Shown here: piece by piece, positions 24,123 through 36,480 of the stretch
How positions within the stretch are numbered: the first letter of the stretch is position 1
How the letters are laid out: the number at the start of each line of letters is the position of its first letter
Origin: Campylorhamphus procurvoides
Lineage: Eukaryota > Chordata > Aves > Passeriformes > Dendrocolaptidae
DNA: 64,000 nt
Direction of reading: 5' to 3'
Assembly (NCBI GenBank): GCA_013396655.1
Contig: WBMV01007609.1
Coordinates: forward strand, 338,459-402,458
Notes under the pieces: generated by a model
What the model was told of the DNA's origin: nothing
The model's database searches: none
Seen by the model: only the letters and a program-made list of their open reading frames with translations
Program-made: the position numbers and the translations under genes

Positions 24123-24283
24123 AACCACAGAATCCCAGAATGGTTTGAGTTGGAAGGGACTTTAAAGACTATCTCGTTCCACCCTCTGCCATGGGCAGGG
24201 ACACCTTCCACTAGCCCAGGTTGCTCCAGGCCCTGTCCAACCTGGTCTTGGACACTTCCAGGAATGGGGCAGCCTAGGCACAT
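24123..24283 (-). mobile_element. CR1 LINE 3' fragment
   Basis: Starts aaccacagaatcccagaatgg, then ccatgggcagggacacc and ggttgctccaggccctgtcc, and stops after atggggcagcc. It is oriented against the copy at 23118. Confidence 0.88.
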
Positions 24284-24467
24284 TTTTTTCTGTCTGAATG
24301 TGGATTTCTGTGGAAATGTTTGAAAATATCCCGTGGCCTGATTGCTGGGTGACTCACTGGAAAATCAGTCTGGTCCGTGACAGTGTGACAGGAAACACAA
24401 CAATAAGTGTATATTACAAGTCTTGTGCCTCCAGCCCTTGGCATGCTCAGGAAATGCAGAATTCTGA

Positions 24468-24680
24468 AGGCTGCAAAAGCCCTCTAAAATCACCAGTCCC
24501 AACCATTAACCTCACAACACTGGCTCCACCACTAAAGCACGTCCCCAGGTGCCACATCCATATATTTTTGGACACTTCCAGGGACAGTGATTCCTCCTCT
24601 TCCCTGGGCAGCCTGTTCCAATGCCTGACCACCCTTTCAGTGGAAGAAGTTTTCTCTAATATCCAATCTAAGCCTGTGAT
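24468..24680 (-). mobile_element. CR1 LINE fragment, different subfamily
   Basis: Has the aaaagccctctaaaatcacc start, aaccattaacc, gtccccaggtgccacatcc and cctgttccaatgcctgacc, then agttttctctaatatcc. The terminal 3' repeats are lost. It lies just beside the copy ending at 24283. Confidence 0.82.
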
Positions 24681-26340
24681 GGGAAGCCAAAGGACACAGG
24701 AGGTACTGCCTGGGTTTCCCAGCACGATCCGCACCCTAACATCGGTGGGCACAAAGTGCCCCCAGGATTGACGGAGCAGGTGGGGAGTATTGGAAGGAGC
24801 AGACACAGTACCAGAGGCAGCAGGAGAGGGTTTCATGGCAGAGTAAATCCACGGCCCTTCCTTGGCTCTTTCCACCTGTAGCCTGGGCTCTGCCCCCACC
24901 CCACCCTGAGCTGGGCCAGGGACCACAGGCATCCTGCAAGCCTCCACTGGCAGCTTTCAAACTTCCTCTGGGTGTGTCTTATTAGATAAATAAACAAGAC
25001 TTTCCTTTCGAAATAGCCATTAAACCCACAAGCAAACAAACGGAAAAAGCCCAAGCAAACAAACTACTCCTTTTTTAAAAAAAATGCCTGAATGTACAAA
25101 ACATTTCATTTTTGGCTTGAACAGATTTCTGTTATGTCTTTCCTGCAAGAGTAAGAAAAGCAACACAAACCAACAACATCAAAAGCAAAGTGAGTTTGCC
25201 CAGCAAGAGCCTGTTGCCACATGCCATACGTTCATTTTCTTCCTCAGTGTTTCCAGCTCAAAACATGAAGACAAACAACAAAGGACTGTGTTTTCCAGTG
25301 TTGCCTGCCTTGCCCGGGCTCAGGTGTGCAGCCAAAATGCAGGATCCTTTATGGCTGGGGAGGGCCCCAGTGGGTTCAGAGGGGCTGGCATGGGCAGCAG
25401 GGCATGGAGATGCCAGAGGCAGCTCCTCTGTGTGCCCACTCCCGATTTGGAGCTGTGAGCTGGGGCAGTGCAAGGCACAGCCTCTGGTATTCATTTCTTG
25501 CCTGAATTTCAACTACCCAGCATTGCTAAAAAGGAATCATGTGGATCTGATGTGGAGAAAACATCAGCATTCCATCTCCTTGTCCCCCTGGGAGCAGGAT
25601 GTGGAGTCACTGGTGCCTGTTGGAAGGACACCCACCACAGTTCCTGTTTCTCCTCCCAACCCTTTGCTGAGCTCACACGCTCCACATCCAAGCCCTTCCC
25701 TTTCCATCCTGCCAGAGTGCCATCAGCTCCAACATTTTAACAATTCCCAGCCCACTCCAGGGGTTTGCTGAACACTCTGCCAGCCTTTCTAGCTCGCTGA
25801 TAAGGTGCCCAATTAGTCTAAAGAGCTCTCAGCTTTAGGAGAGCTCCTTGTTTCCTGGCAGTGACTGGGGAGTGCCCTAAATTTCCCGGGAGGATTTTTA
25901 ATTCCTGCTGCCACGCTGCTGGGACTCTCTCCTTCCCCTTCCCAAAGTCTCCCATCACCTCTAACCTGTGTCTCCTTCTACCCAGCACTCCTCCTCCCTA
26001 TTAATATGCAACTCTCATAACCAGTTGCGGAGGAGGAACCACAAAAATTGTTTCCCTCCACCCCCCTTACTCTTTTGTTTGCCTGTTCTAAAGGACCACT
26101 TGTGGATTCCGGCTCCTCTTCCCAGATCCTGTAATTATGGGAACTGCTGTTATTGAGCACAGAAAATTAGAAACACGTGGAATTTGGCTTGTAAGATTTT
26201 ACTAAGAGTCTGAAACCAGTTTTTTTAAGGCATAGGAAAATGGCTGTATGAGTAGGCATAGCTACAAAGGGTGTCTTCTCCTGGGCATGGTTTAGGTAGA
26301 GGTCCATATCCAAACCCCAAGGTATAGAGGCTCAGTTTGC
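24681..26340. other. Unique non-coding sequence
   Basis: A perfect 8-bp inverted repeat (gagctctc, 8-base loop, gagagctc) sits at 25823-25846. Frames of up to 193 codons at 25190-25771 have no domain. A T/A-rich run lies at 25071-25085. Confidence 0.4.
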
Positions 26341-26629
26341 CTATCCCAGGAAGAGACTAATAACAAGGGCAAAGGGCCTCAAGCTGAACCAGGGGAGGCT
26401 CAGGCTGGCTATCAGGAGACATTTTCTTCACTGAAGGAGTGATTAAGCACTGGCACAGCTGCCCAGGGCAGGGGTGGAGTCACCAGCCCTGCAAGGGTTC
26501 AAAAAGCAAGTAGACCTGGCACTTCATGGTATGATTTGATTGACAAGGTGATGTTTGATCAAGGGTTAGACTTGATGAGCTTGGGTTTTTTCCAGCCTTA
26601 ATGACTCCATGATTCTATTATTCTGTGAC
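26341..26629 (+). mobile_element. CR1 LINE 3' fragment with intact tail
   Basis: Sense orientation: gcctcaagctgaaccagggg, cattttcttcactgaagg, ggtggagtcaccagccctg, tggacttgat-type sequence and a terminal atgattctattattctgtg. The tail is followed immediately by acgtataaaagg, a chance TATA-like string. Confidence 0.88.
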
Positions 26630-28511
26630 GTATAAAAGGTGCATTTCCATCCCTTGTGCTGTTCCACCTGTCTGCAGGGGCGGGGGACCTGCTGCCCTTG
26701 TGTGGGGACACAGCATTGTGCTCACACCCTGTCCTGTGGCACTGCTGGGGTCCCCATTTTCTGAATTCCTGATATTCTTCTAGCAAAACAAGGAGTCTTA
26801 TCCACTCTCCCATCTGGACTTTGGACTAGGGAAAAATACCAGACTTTTTCTTTGATGAATAAACTGGAAAATGGAGACCTCTCCAGTGCCACTTCCCACC
26901 CAACCAAGCTCTCCCTCAGGGATAAAGAACCTCCCAGTTTAATCCAGTCTATTTCTTGGAGTCCATTTACTCCTTCAGCACCTTTCCCTCTAGTTAATCC
27001 AATTCTTAAATTTAAAAACTCTCTAGAAATTAAACAAAGCAACCCTGTAGTCACACCAGGCTTTGCTATGAAAGCCTGCTAATGAAACCTGCTGCTGTTT
27101 CCAAAGCATTTCATCTGAGAAATTCCCAGATTACATTTTTCAATTCATTATTCTTTTTTTTTTTTTTTTAATCTTCCCTGCCTTTTCCTGGCTGAAATTG
27201 TCATTGCTGTTTCAAGACATTCTTAAATATTTGTTGTTATTTACTCCTTTTCCTCTGAAGTGATTCTTAAGCCAGTGCATGGTATGGAACAGCACAATAA
27301 AACCATATGGCAGCGGCCCCTTGGTAGGGACTTGGATGGAGATAAGGAGCTGGAGGGGGCAGAGAAAGACCTGAGTGTATCTTGGCACTGCAGAAACTGC
27401 CTCTGTTGCTCTGTAAAATTGCATGAAAAGTGGCCACATTCTGTCCAAGAACAGGAAAGCCCCGATGAGATGCAGAAAAATTGTTAGAGAATGCAACAGA
27501 AATAGGAAAAGCTTGAAATCCAGTGGCCAGGAGCTGTGCAGAGGGGAGGTTGTCCTGCTGGGGGAGATCCAGCCTGGCAAAGGGGACAACCTGCTAGAGG
27601 AGGCACAGGGGGAGCTGTGCAAAATGTATTTCAGAGGTGGAATGGCATTTGGACACAACCAGTTTACTCCAGCCTCCCAAAACAGCCCTTCCCCTCCTGC
27701 CCCTCCTTGCTATGAGGCAACACTCCCTGGCCTCTTCTTCCCCCTCCCTCCTTTCCTTCCTCCATTCTTTTTCCTCTCCTTTTTCGGTTCATTTTCTACC
27801 TTCCTGCTGCTTGGGGTTTTCTCTTTGACTTTTAAAAATGGGACTTGGCTGTAAAATTCACCATATGGATTATCCATTTTTCAAAAGAGTGCTCTTGACG
27901 TTCTGTGGGGAGAGAATTGGGGAGGAATATATATAACTGCAATTGAGCAACCAGCAAAAACACTTCCTTCAGAGACCTCCTCACAGTTCACCGAGGAAAA
28001 ACAAAGCCCAGACACTGAATCATAAACCTCCAGCTTAATTATAGACACAGGGAGGCTTGGAATTACAGCTGCTAGTGCTGCCCAGCTCCTGCCTGTGTGT
28101 CTGCCCAGCTCAGGCAAGGAGCTGATGGAGTGCTGAGCTCAGTAATTCTTCAAAACTACTCCATTTAGGAAAAGAAGAGGCAAGAACTATTAGCAATTTC
28201 GGTGTGTCAAGGAACTGGGTATTTCATCCAGGGGAGGAAGGTGGAGAATCAGTCAAAGTGTTTTCATCGATGAGGGAAGAAAAATGGGCTGAAGAGGAGA
28301 AAAATAGTAAGGGCTTGGAGACAGAGAGAAGTCAGGAGAAAAAGGTGGAATTGGAATCTTGCTTCTAGTGAGAGGGGCGGGGAGGAGGTGCAGGGGAATG
28401 GGTGGCAGCAGTTTGGTGGAGACTGTGTGAACTGGCTCCCTCTTAGGATATAACTGGCAAATAAATTTCAAAATAAATGGTCTAAAGTAAATATGCCTTA
28501 TAAACTCGAAA
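26630..28511. other. Unique non-coding sequence with a poly-T run
   Basis: An uninterrupted T run of about 16 bases sits at 27154-27169, and a C/T-rich tract at 27725-27785. No poly-A-tailed retrocopy can be paired with the T run. Confidence 0.4.
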
Positions 28512-28723
28512 GAAGGGAGAATTGCTTCACTGCAAGCATGGTCAGACACTGGCACTGGCTGCCCAGGGAGGTGCTGGAGTCACCAGCCCTGAAGGTGTTC
28601 AAGAAATGGCTCAGTGTGGCATTCAGTGCCTTGGCCTAGGTGAGAAGGTGGTGTTTGACCAAAGTTTGGACTTGATGGTCTCAGAGATCTTTCCAAAACA
28701 CAAGGATTCTGTGATTCTATGAA
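28512..28723 (+). mobile_element. CR1 LINE 3' fragment
   Basis: Contains attgcttcactgcaagcatgg, gctgcccagggaggtgctgg, ggagtcaccagccctgaagg and tgttcaagaaatggc, with a complete tail gattctgtgattctatgaa. Sense orientation. Confidence 0.87.
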
Positions 28724-29032
28724 GGGCTTTGTTCAGCCTTTGATAAATATAATTTCTCATTTGGGAAGCATCAGCCCCTGTGGTGCCCCCTGGCCTGGGT
28801 TTTTGGAGGGGTGGCACTGCCAAGGTGTGGGTGACCCCTCAGAGGCAGAAGCAGGGCTGAACTAGGACATTCCCACCCTCCCTAGGGCAGCATCATCATC
28901 ATCCTAGGGATCCACATGACTCCCTCCAGGGAGAGAGGAGCTTGGGAGCATCCCAGCACTCCTCTGTCACAGCTGAGCTCAGCACTGCTGGAGGCTCTCA
29001 GAGAGAAAAACCAGGCACTGCCGTGCAGCCCT

Positions 29033-29191
29033 TCTCTTTGAGATGAGCCAGCTGCAGGTCCATCCTGCTCCATCCCTGGCATCTCTTCTCTTTGGGATGA
29101 GCCAGCTGCAGGTCCATCCTGCTCCATCCCTGGCATCTCTTCTCTTTGGGATGAGCCAGCTGCAGGTCCATCCTGCTCCATCCCTGGCAGC
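29033..29191. repeat. Minisatellite: three 54-bp units
   Basis: The unit beginning gatgagccagctgcaggtcc starts at 29042, 29096 and 29150, giving an exact 54-bp period with almost no divergence between copies. Because 54 is divisible by three, the frames read as an 18-residue repeat on both strands. I see no evidence that either is translated. Confidence 0.93.
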
Positions 29192-32100
29192 TGTGTTAGC
29201 CTCTGGAGAGATTCCCCAAACAGCTCAGGCTGCTGGGTTTGGTTCTGGGAAAGAAGTTCAAGCAAGTGACATGACTCAAGGCCAGTCCCCTGGCAGAAAC
29301 CCCGGGGACCTCCTTTACCTCTCCCTGAGCTCAGTTTGGGCTGTGCCCTGTGCCCAAGCAGAGCAGCTGGTACCTGCCAGGGCTGCAGGACCCATAGCTG
29401 CCCTGGCAAAGGGCTGGGAAAGCACAAGGAAAGATGTTGGGGAATCCTCTGGGTCCTGGAGCTCCTGAACCTCCTGCTGATAATTCCTGCCTTGGACTCC
29501 AACGATCTTTCTCTGTAAGTCGGCCTCAGTTTTCACACAGCAGAGACCTGAATTCTGTCCCCTGACCTCTCCCACCTCTCAATTTCATCTTAAATCTCAA
29601 CCCTGTGATCTCTCTCCCCATTTGATCCTGCTGCTTCTTTTCCTAATACAGGAGCACATTTAACAGCTCAGGAGGAGTTAATGGGCACCTTTCTCCATCA
29701 TTCTCAGAACCATTAGTGCTCACATCTTCCCTCTCAGTAGGCCACATTTGTATGTTTAATTTAAGAAGGTTATCTGTCAAACGTGATATCTCAAGGCAGC
29801 ACTGAGCTGGATAAATATGTCAGAAACAATAGCTCCTGCTGGGAGGAACAAATGTTCAGAAAATTCATAGTTTGGAGGAGCTCAAGACTGAGAAAATCAG
29901 GCCAGGATAGCATCCCTGTCTCAGAGCTGCTCACTGCACCTCTCTGTGCCCTCCGGCACTCCAACCCTGAGAGCAGTGAGAGGCAGAGACCAGCCTGGGG
30001 GCTCCCTCAGCTCCAGGAGGGGACAGTACCTTGGGCAGGACAGCGAGGGGCTGATCCCATTCAGCATAATTCAGCTCTTGGCACAGGTGGGTACTGAGCA
30101 GGGGAAATGGAATTATCCCCAGGAAAAGGAGTCAGTGTTGGCTTTAGAACCTGGGCTCTGAGTGTGTAAATACCCTTTTTGAGTACAGACACAGCTGAGG
30201 TACCGCCACAGGTTACGAAGGGCACTAAAGATGGAGTTGTCCTTGTCCACATTTGTGCCCAGACAAGACTATTGCCTACAGGCCCGATGTCTTCTGAAGC
30301 ATCAGAGGCCAAACAGTAAATCAGATGGTCTTCTCCCAAAGGGAAATCCCCTTGGCCACAGGCAGGCTGCAGTCACAGAAGGGAAAAGGAGCTCCAGGGG
30401 GGCCACCACAAGTAGGTGAGGAGCAGAAGGTCTCACTCCTGCTCAGCCCCCCAGTAAGCATCCCTGGCAGGACTGGTTTGCAGTGGTGCCAGCCTGTGCT
30501 TTGCAGTAACCATCCCACCAGCTGGCCTGAGCTATCCATCTGCTCTGCTTTGCCTCCTACCCCGAGGAGGTTGGACCCCACCTGCAGAGCACCCGGCATG
30601 GGGTGGATGCAGCTCTGGAGCTGCTCTGGATCCTCAGGTGATACAGCAGCAGGAAAAACAAGCCCTGGATTGCAGAGAGCACAGCTCAGCTCTTCTGAAA
30701 TAGGAAACAGCAAGGATTGCACACAAGTCCCTGCTAAACATGTGGGAAAAAAAATTATTTCTAAAGCTGGCAAGAGAGGGGGACACATCCTCTTTAATCC
30801 AACTATAAAAGCAGTGGAATTAAATATCTCTGTTGCAAACAGAGTGAGGGACAGTGAGACTGGTGGAGATGCAGGCTCTTGCAGCCCCTCCTGGCTCCCA
30901 GGCGAGAGCACGACCCCCGTAACCAGTCCTAAGAAATGGATCCCATGCTGGGAAAAGCAGGAGCAGCCCCAGCCCCAGCACAAACAAAACCACTTGGGTT
31001 TTTGAAGACAAATCCCTTAATCCCGGAGGTCGGCAGGCTAACGGTAAGAAATATCAAAGCCAGAGGAGGGAATGGCTTCAATCAGGTAAGTGATTAAACA
31101 CAGGCTTTGAAGGGCCCAAAGGTCCCCGCTGCTGCTGCCAAAAAGGGAGAGGAAAAAAGGCAGCCCTGGGTAAGGCTGAGCTTTGCAAATCCTTTCCAGC
31201 TGCTGGGGAGCTCTGCAGCTCCACTGCTCAGCAGGAGCCAGAGCAAGCCAGGTCTCTTCCTGCCTCTGGCATGGCCACTCACCTGAGGATACTCCTGGGA
31301 GAAGCAAAGTGCAGTGGGAGCAGTGGGAATTTTTGCCTCCCCTGAGAGCACGGAGTTCAAAGCCTGCACCCAGCTGGTGGGAAGAGTTGGGTTTGGAGGC
31401 TCCAGTGCCAGAGCAAAGATATCAGCTGCAAAGCCTGATGAGACACCCTGCAGGCTCTCCCTGCTGGATCAGAGTGCTTTATGCCTGCTCAGCCCCTTTC
31501 TGCATCACTCTCACCCCGGGTGGTCACTGGGTGTCCTCCTGGTTCCAGCACAATGTCTGGTTTTACCTTCTCCCACTGCAGGAAGGTGGTGAGATGTTGA
31601 CAACAGATTTGCATAGAGCTGCTGCTGCAGAAGGGGGCTCAGGTTTGGCTTCAATGGATGGGCAGGAAGACTCATGTCATCACACCTGCTGCAGGGCTCG
31701 GGAGGGAACAAGAAGGAACCACAAGGGCAGAAGATGAAAAGTCCTCTAGTTGTGCCAGATCTCTCTTTGACTCCAATGGGAGCTGTGATGACTAGTTAGG
31801 CTCAGCTTCCCATGACCAGGCAGGGCTTGCATCTTAATTTTGTAAAGGTGAAAGAGCAAAGAAGTGGGAAACCTTTGGTACTCTGCCCCTCCACATCCCT
31901 GTTCTCTCAGAGCCTCTGCTCAGGCTGATTTGGTGGTGACACAGGAAGGGTTTGCTGGTTGCAGTGCAACTCTGGAAAGGTCGCTCATTTTCTGCTGCTA
32001 ACAGAAAACTCACAGATATTACTCCCAGAGAGGCTCCTTGTAAATTTATGTGTTTTCTTATAAAATTCACATCTGCCAGGATGGCCCATCACAGGAAAGC

Positions 32101-32446
32101 AGTGTCAGCATACAAACAGATTTAAAGTTATGAAATAATCAGGGTTTCTGACAACAGGTTTTGGTGTACAAGATGGATTGGGGTCTGTCAAAGCCTGTCA
32201 GATGCAGCGGTATTCAAATAATTATGAACCGCACGGGGCTGACTCAGTTGAAGTGCAATAGAAATGGCAACAATAATCTGTGATTTCCTCCATACTCTCA
32301 GTTTCTCACAGCGTAGGAGAAGTTCTTCCATGACTCCAAATCCAGGGAATTGTGCACACAGAATAAAGACCATGAGCACTTCACTGGCAGGAGGACGGGC
32401 AGTGATGAGCAGGGATGCTTTGGGAGTGCTTATGGATTTGCAGCTG
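29192..32446. other. Unique non-coding sequence
   Basis: About 3.2 kb without a recognisable transposon. Two fully overlapping frames of 220 and 226 codons lie on opposite strands at 30321-31005. Neither has a domain, and mutual opening is a property of the base composition, so neither is called. Confidence 0.4.
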
Positions 32447-32549
32447 CATGAGCAAGCTGGGCTGGTGGGAGGTGTTCCTTCCCATGGCAGGAGGTGGAAC
32501 AGGATGGGATTTAAGGTCCCTTCCAACCCAAACCATTCTGTTTCCCTGA
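32447..32549 (+). mobile_element. Short CR1 LINE 3' fragment
   Basis: Sense tail: gctgggctggtgggaggtg, ttcccatggcaggaggtgg and ggtcccttccaacccaaacc, then attctgtttccctga. Confidence 0.82.
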
Positions 32550-32784
32550 TTTATAACTCCAGGTACTTTTGCTGCTTTAACTGCTTTTGGTAGTGACATC
32601 AAGTTTCTCTGGTTGCAAAGACTTGCAGAAAAACTTAAAAAACTGGCTAACCAGGCAAGCAAATGATGGATTAATTCTAATATGGATAAATTCACACGGT
32701 GCATGTGCATAAGGATGTGTGATGCTAACAAGCAATTCTGTATTTGCAGTATGAGGCTCTACACATGCAGGGTGGGGATCTCGA

Positions 32785-33225
32785 GGCTGTAACAGGCAGC
32801 TCTGTGAAAAGCTCAGAAATGGTCAAAAAGGCGAAGGGAACAGTAGGAATTATTAGGGAACAAAAGAGAGAACATCTATTTTGGTGCTTTATGCCACTGC
32901 ATAAATTCATGGCTTGCCTGTATCTTGAAAGGCGGGCACAGTCTGGTCCTTCTGCTTTGAAAAGAGTAAAGTGGAAATGAAAGAAGTCCAGGGGAAAGAA
33001 GCAAAAGCCATCAAAGACATGAAACAGCTTCCAAATGAGCAACAGCCAAACAGATTAGGACCTTTCAGGATGGGAAACAGAATATTGGAATAGAGAGGCA
33101 CAGATGATGGAATGAGCCACAAAGACAGTAGGGAGAAAATGACTCTTTGTGGTCTATTCTAATGCAAGAATTTGAGACCATTAAGTGAAACCAGTAATTG
33201 GAAGGTTCAAAACAGGGGACATGAG
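32785..33225 (+). mobile_element. Ancient CR1/L3-type LINE fragment
   Basis: Strongly diverged but collinear with the post-RT part of old reptile-type CR1/L3 elements: an aaaaaggcgaagg segment leading into aggaattattagggaac, a tgccactgcataaattcatgg segment, gaaacagcttccaaatgagc, and finally ggaaggttcaaaacagg. All frames are broken. With the copies at 1430 and 43873 it records a much older wave than the short tails. Confidence 0.6.
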
Positions 33226-35156
33226 GCCCTTGTCACACATCGCAGAGGTGTGGAACTTCTCCCTGCAGGAACCTGCAGACAGGACGTTTCAGATGGGTTC
33301 AAAAAGCAGCTGGGCAAGATCACAGAGGAATAATCCTTTAAAGGCCTTTAATTTTCAGCAACAACCTGAGCCTCTGGTCCAGGGAGAGCAGGAGCTGCAT
33401 GTCCCTGGCTCCTGGGCCAGGGATCAAAGGAGGGATCCGTGGATGTACTCCCCCTCCTGTGCTGTCAGAGGCAGAGACTGAGCTCGCTGCATTTTCTCTC
33501 CTGCCTAACACAGTTGACCTTAGCTGAGAGCAGCCAAGGAACACACTCTCTGATGTCTGAAAGCACTCTCATACAAATTTATCTCCTTTTGCTCAGGCTT
33601 TATGCTTGCAAACATCCTCTCCTGTGCTCTCAGCAGAGCAGCTGAGCACAAGCATGGATAGATGGTGGGGATGGAGAGAATGGGCAGAGCCCTGGGCGCA
33701 GGGCAGCATCTTCCCTGCTGCTTCCCAAAAACATATCCAGGCACCACAGGGAGCATCTCACACATCCTTCGACCTTCTGAGTGGTCAGAGGAGCTCGTGG
33801 CTGGTGACAGTTCAGTGTGGAGTTAACACTCAGGTGTGGAAGGGTTTCTTGTGCTGGGTCATGGGTCCATCCTCTCTGTTTGAGGGAATCCAGGCTCAGT
33901 GTAATGTTTTATATCCCCAGGGGGGTGTGGGGAGAGGAGGAGAAGGGAGAGATTGGAAAAGATAGTTCATTTAAATATATGTTTTAATGAAACCCCGTAA
34001 ATTACTCTAAGTGATGTTTTAACAAGATACAATTGCAAGAGCTGAGCAATGTTTCTGTCATTACACTGCCGTGTTTTTCTTTTTATTTAACAACCAAAAT
34101 ACAGGTCTCAATTTACAGGGCTTTAGCCATGGTAGATGAATTTTTATGGGATAAATTCACACTCCAGAGTTGCTATCAGGCTGCACTATGAGGAACTGGG
34201 CCTTTTTATTATTATTAGACCAGGCTGTCAAAGTCAGTTATACTGCACTCCTAAAACTAGATGCAAAATCACTTGTTTCTGTGCAGCATCAATAAAAATG
34301 GGGCTTTTTTTGCTGCAAAAGTTCCTTTTTTTTAAATTCATGTAGAGACAGTGGGATCACAGTTTTTGCTTCCTTTCACCCAAAGTCACTCCTACAGAGG
34401 TTCTTCCAGGCAGAGGAGGAAATGTGTTGACTTTGCACAGAACCAGAGTGACCACAAAAATGTTGGCTGCTGGAGGTCTCTGGCCCAAGGTCCTCTTCAA
34501 ATTAAGACTAGAACCAACATTAGGCCAGCTCAGCCATGGCTTTACCCAGCGGAGCCTTGAAAAAACCCTACAGAGGGTGATCCCATGGCCTCTCTGGGAG
34601 TTGTTCCACTGCTGCACCATCCCCACAGGAAAGAAATACATGAAAGAGAAATGGGAATAAAAATGTCAACACCTAATTAATATTTCTACTGCTAACAATT
34701 TTCCTGGTGCAAAGCCCAGCTGGGACATGGCTGCTGGCTCGAAGTGTGAGCAGAAGCAATGCATGGGGAACTTCTCTTTGGGGTGTCAGCCAGCAGGTAG
34801 TGAAGGTGTCTGAGGCAGCTGGCTCTTCCAAGAGGTTGGAATCATCAGTTAAATTCAGGTTACTGAGTGGGACATTAAACCCACCCCAGAAAGGAGATGC
34901 CAGGTGTCCTCTGGTACAGGCAGGGCAGCAGAGAAGCCGAAGTCAGAAAACAAAGATCCTGTTCAGTGTGAAGGCTTCCACATCTGTGCCCCCATGGACA
35001 GCAGCTTTTGCCACGTGCCTCACCCCAAAAGCAAGGAAATTATCTTCAAATCAGTGTTAAAGGCCAGTTTTCAGTGTTTGCTCTCTCTCTCTATCTCTCT
35101 CTCAAATGGCACCAACGCTGATACATCATCTTACACAAGATTTGCTGTGACCTGAG
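33226..35156. other. Unique sequence with an AT-rich candidate conserved block
   Basis: The stretch 33960-34180 is AT-rich and repeat-free (gttttaatg, taaattact and ttaacaaccaaaat motifs). A (CT)n run occupies about 35082-35104. Nothing else is recognised. Confidence 0.3.
35082..35104. repeat. (CT)n microsatellite
   Basis: A short ctctctctctatctctctctc tract with a single interruption. Too short to expect strong instability. Confidence 0.85.
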
Positions 35157-35450
35157 AGTCACAGAATGATTTGGGAAGGACCTTAAAGATCATCTCGTTC
35201 CACCCTCTGCCATGGGCAGGGACACCTTCCACTAGCCCAGGTTGCTCCAAGCCCCGTCCAACCTGACCTTGGACACTTCCAGGGCTGGGGCAGCCACAGC
35301 TTCTCTGGGCACCCTGTGCCAGGGCCTGCCTACCCTCCCAAGGTGGAATTTCCTCCCAATATCCCATCTAAACCCACTCTCCTTTGGCCTAAGGTCGTTC
35401 CCCTTTGTCAAACCAGTACATGCCCTTGCAAAAAGTCCCTCTCCAGCTCC
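35157..35450 (-). mobile_element. CR1 LINE 3' fragment, about 290 bp
   Basis: Starts agtcacagaatgatttgggaag, then ccatgggcagggacacc, ccccgtccaacctgacc, ggcagccacagcttctctgg, cccaatatcccatctaaacc and the tttgtcaaaccagtacatgcc segment. One of the fullest tails in this orientation. Confidence 0.9.
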
Positions 35451-36391
35451 TCTGTCAAAGTCATTATCATTAATCAAATTAGGAGTAAGAATCTAAATAA
35501 AAATGTGCATAGTAATTTATGCAGATTGCTGTGTAAGCTTTTAAAATGCTGGGCTGAGAGAAAACTAAACCAACAGGCACATACACAAAATAAAACCTGC
35601 AGCTTTCTTGGCTCTAATTAAATCCATCCTGCTCTGCCTGCAGGTGCACAGACCCTCTTGCTCCTCTCTTTCCGTGATCATACTCTGTGCAAAATGACAA
35701 ATTAATAACTTGAATAACAACAGTTCAACAGAAACAACCTGATTACAAATCTTGATAGAAAGAGCTATTGTTGCAGTAGTGGTTTCTGTTTAAAATGCAG
35801 TAAATCAGATGTCTCTGAAGGCAGGAAAGTGCAGTTTAAAAACTTATTTAATGAGGAAATGGTAAATAGGAGAGGCAGTGCCCATTTCTCTTATTATATG
35901 GGTATGATCCAGCTACAGAAAAACCTCAGCAGAGGAGCTGCTTCAATTTACTCTTATCAGAGGGGATTAGAGCTGAAGATCCCTGATAACCACAAGAGCT
36001 TTCCTGTGTTATTAACCAGGCTTGGCGATATTTTTCCTCCTTTGGAACGCAAATGAAAAACCTCTTCATTTGCACATTGGATATTTCCTGCTTTAATGCA
36101 GCATTTCTCCACTGCAATATCAGCAGGAACTTCTGCTTGGCTCATGCTGCTCAGGAGCCAAGTCCCACAGGGCTTAGGCTGCACCACGTTGTGCCCCAAG
36201 CCCTGCAGCTCCTGGGAGAAGCCAGCAGTGATGAGTCTCAGAGGCTGAATCAGACCCTGACACCATGGGACGTGACCTTGACACTCCCAAATCCATACCA
36301 GGGTCTTCCCAAGGTGGGAAAGGGCTTTCTCCATGATGGGGCTAATGGTGTGAAGCAGTATTGCCCCTTTTCCTGGCCAGCAATACTATGG
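35451..36391. other. Unique non-coding sequence
   Basis: AT-rich, repeat-free DNA between about 35480 and 36100, including a cttattatatgggtatgatcc stretch at about 35890 that could be a conserved non-coding block. No exon is recognised. Confidence 0.35.
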
Positions 36392-36480
36392 ACTCACAGA
36401 ATCTTTGACTGGTTTGGGGCTGGAAGGGACTTTACAGATCCTGTTGTTCCAAGCCCCCTGCCATGGGCTGGCAGAGCTGC
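36392..36480 (-). mobile_element. Short CR1 LINE 3' fragment
   Basis: Contains actcacagaatctttgactgg, then tttggggctggaagggact and ccaagccccctgccatggg. About 90 bp. Confidence 0.78.

Noticed and set aside
25823..25846. Small hairpin (8-bp stem, 8-base loop)
   Set aside because: Too short for a microRNA precursor or a functional structural RNA. Expected by chance at this scale.
26620..26640. CRE-like plus TATA-like string directly after a CR1 tail
   Set aside because: A coincidence of the CR1 terminus and flanking DNA. No first exon or CpG enrichment follows.
28740..28885. Second gctgaactaggaca-type LTR right end near 28858
   Set aside because: The string resembles the right end of the solo LTR at 50183, but no matching left end or flanking duplication is present.
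29043..29502. Apparent 18-residue protein repeats on both strands
   Set aside because: Produced by the 54-bp minisatellite whose period is a multiple of three. No supporting gene structure.
30321..31005. Pair of 220- and 226-codon frames on opposite strands
   Set aside because: Both strands are open over the same bases, which follows from local composition. Neither translation shows a domain, signal peptide, splice context or codon pattern of a real gene.
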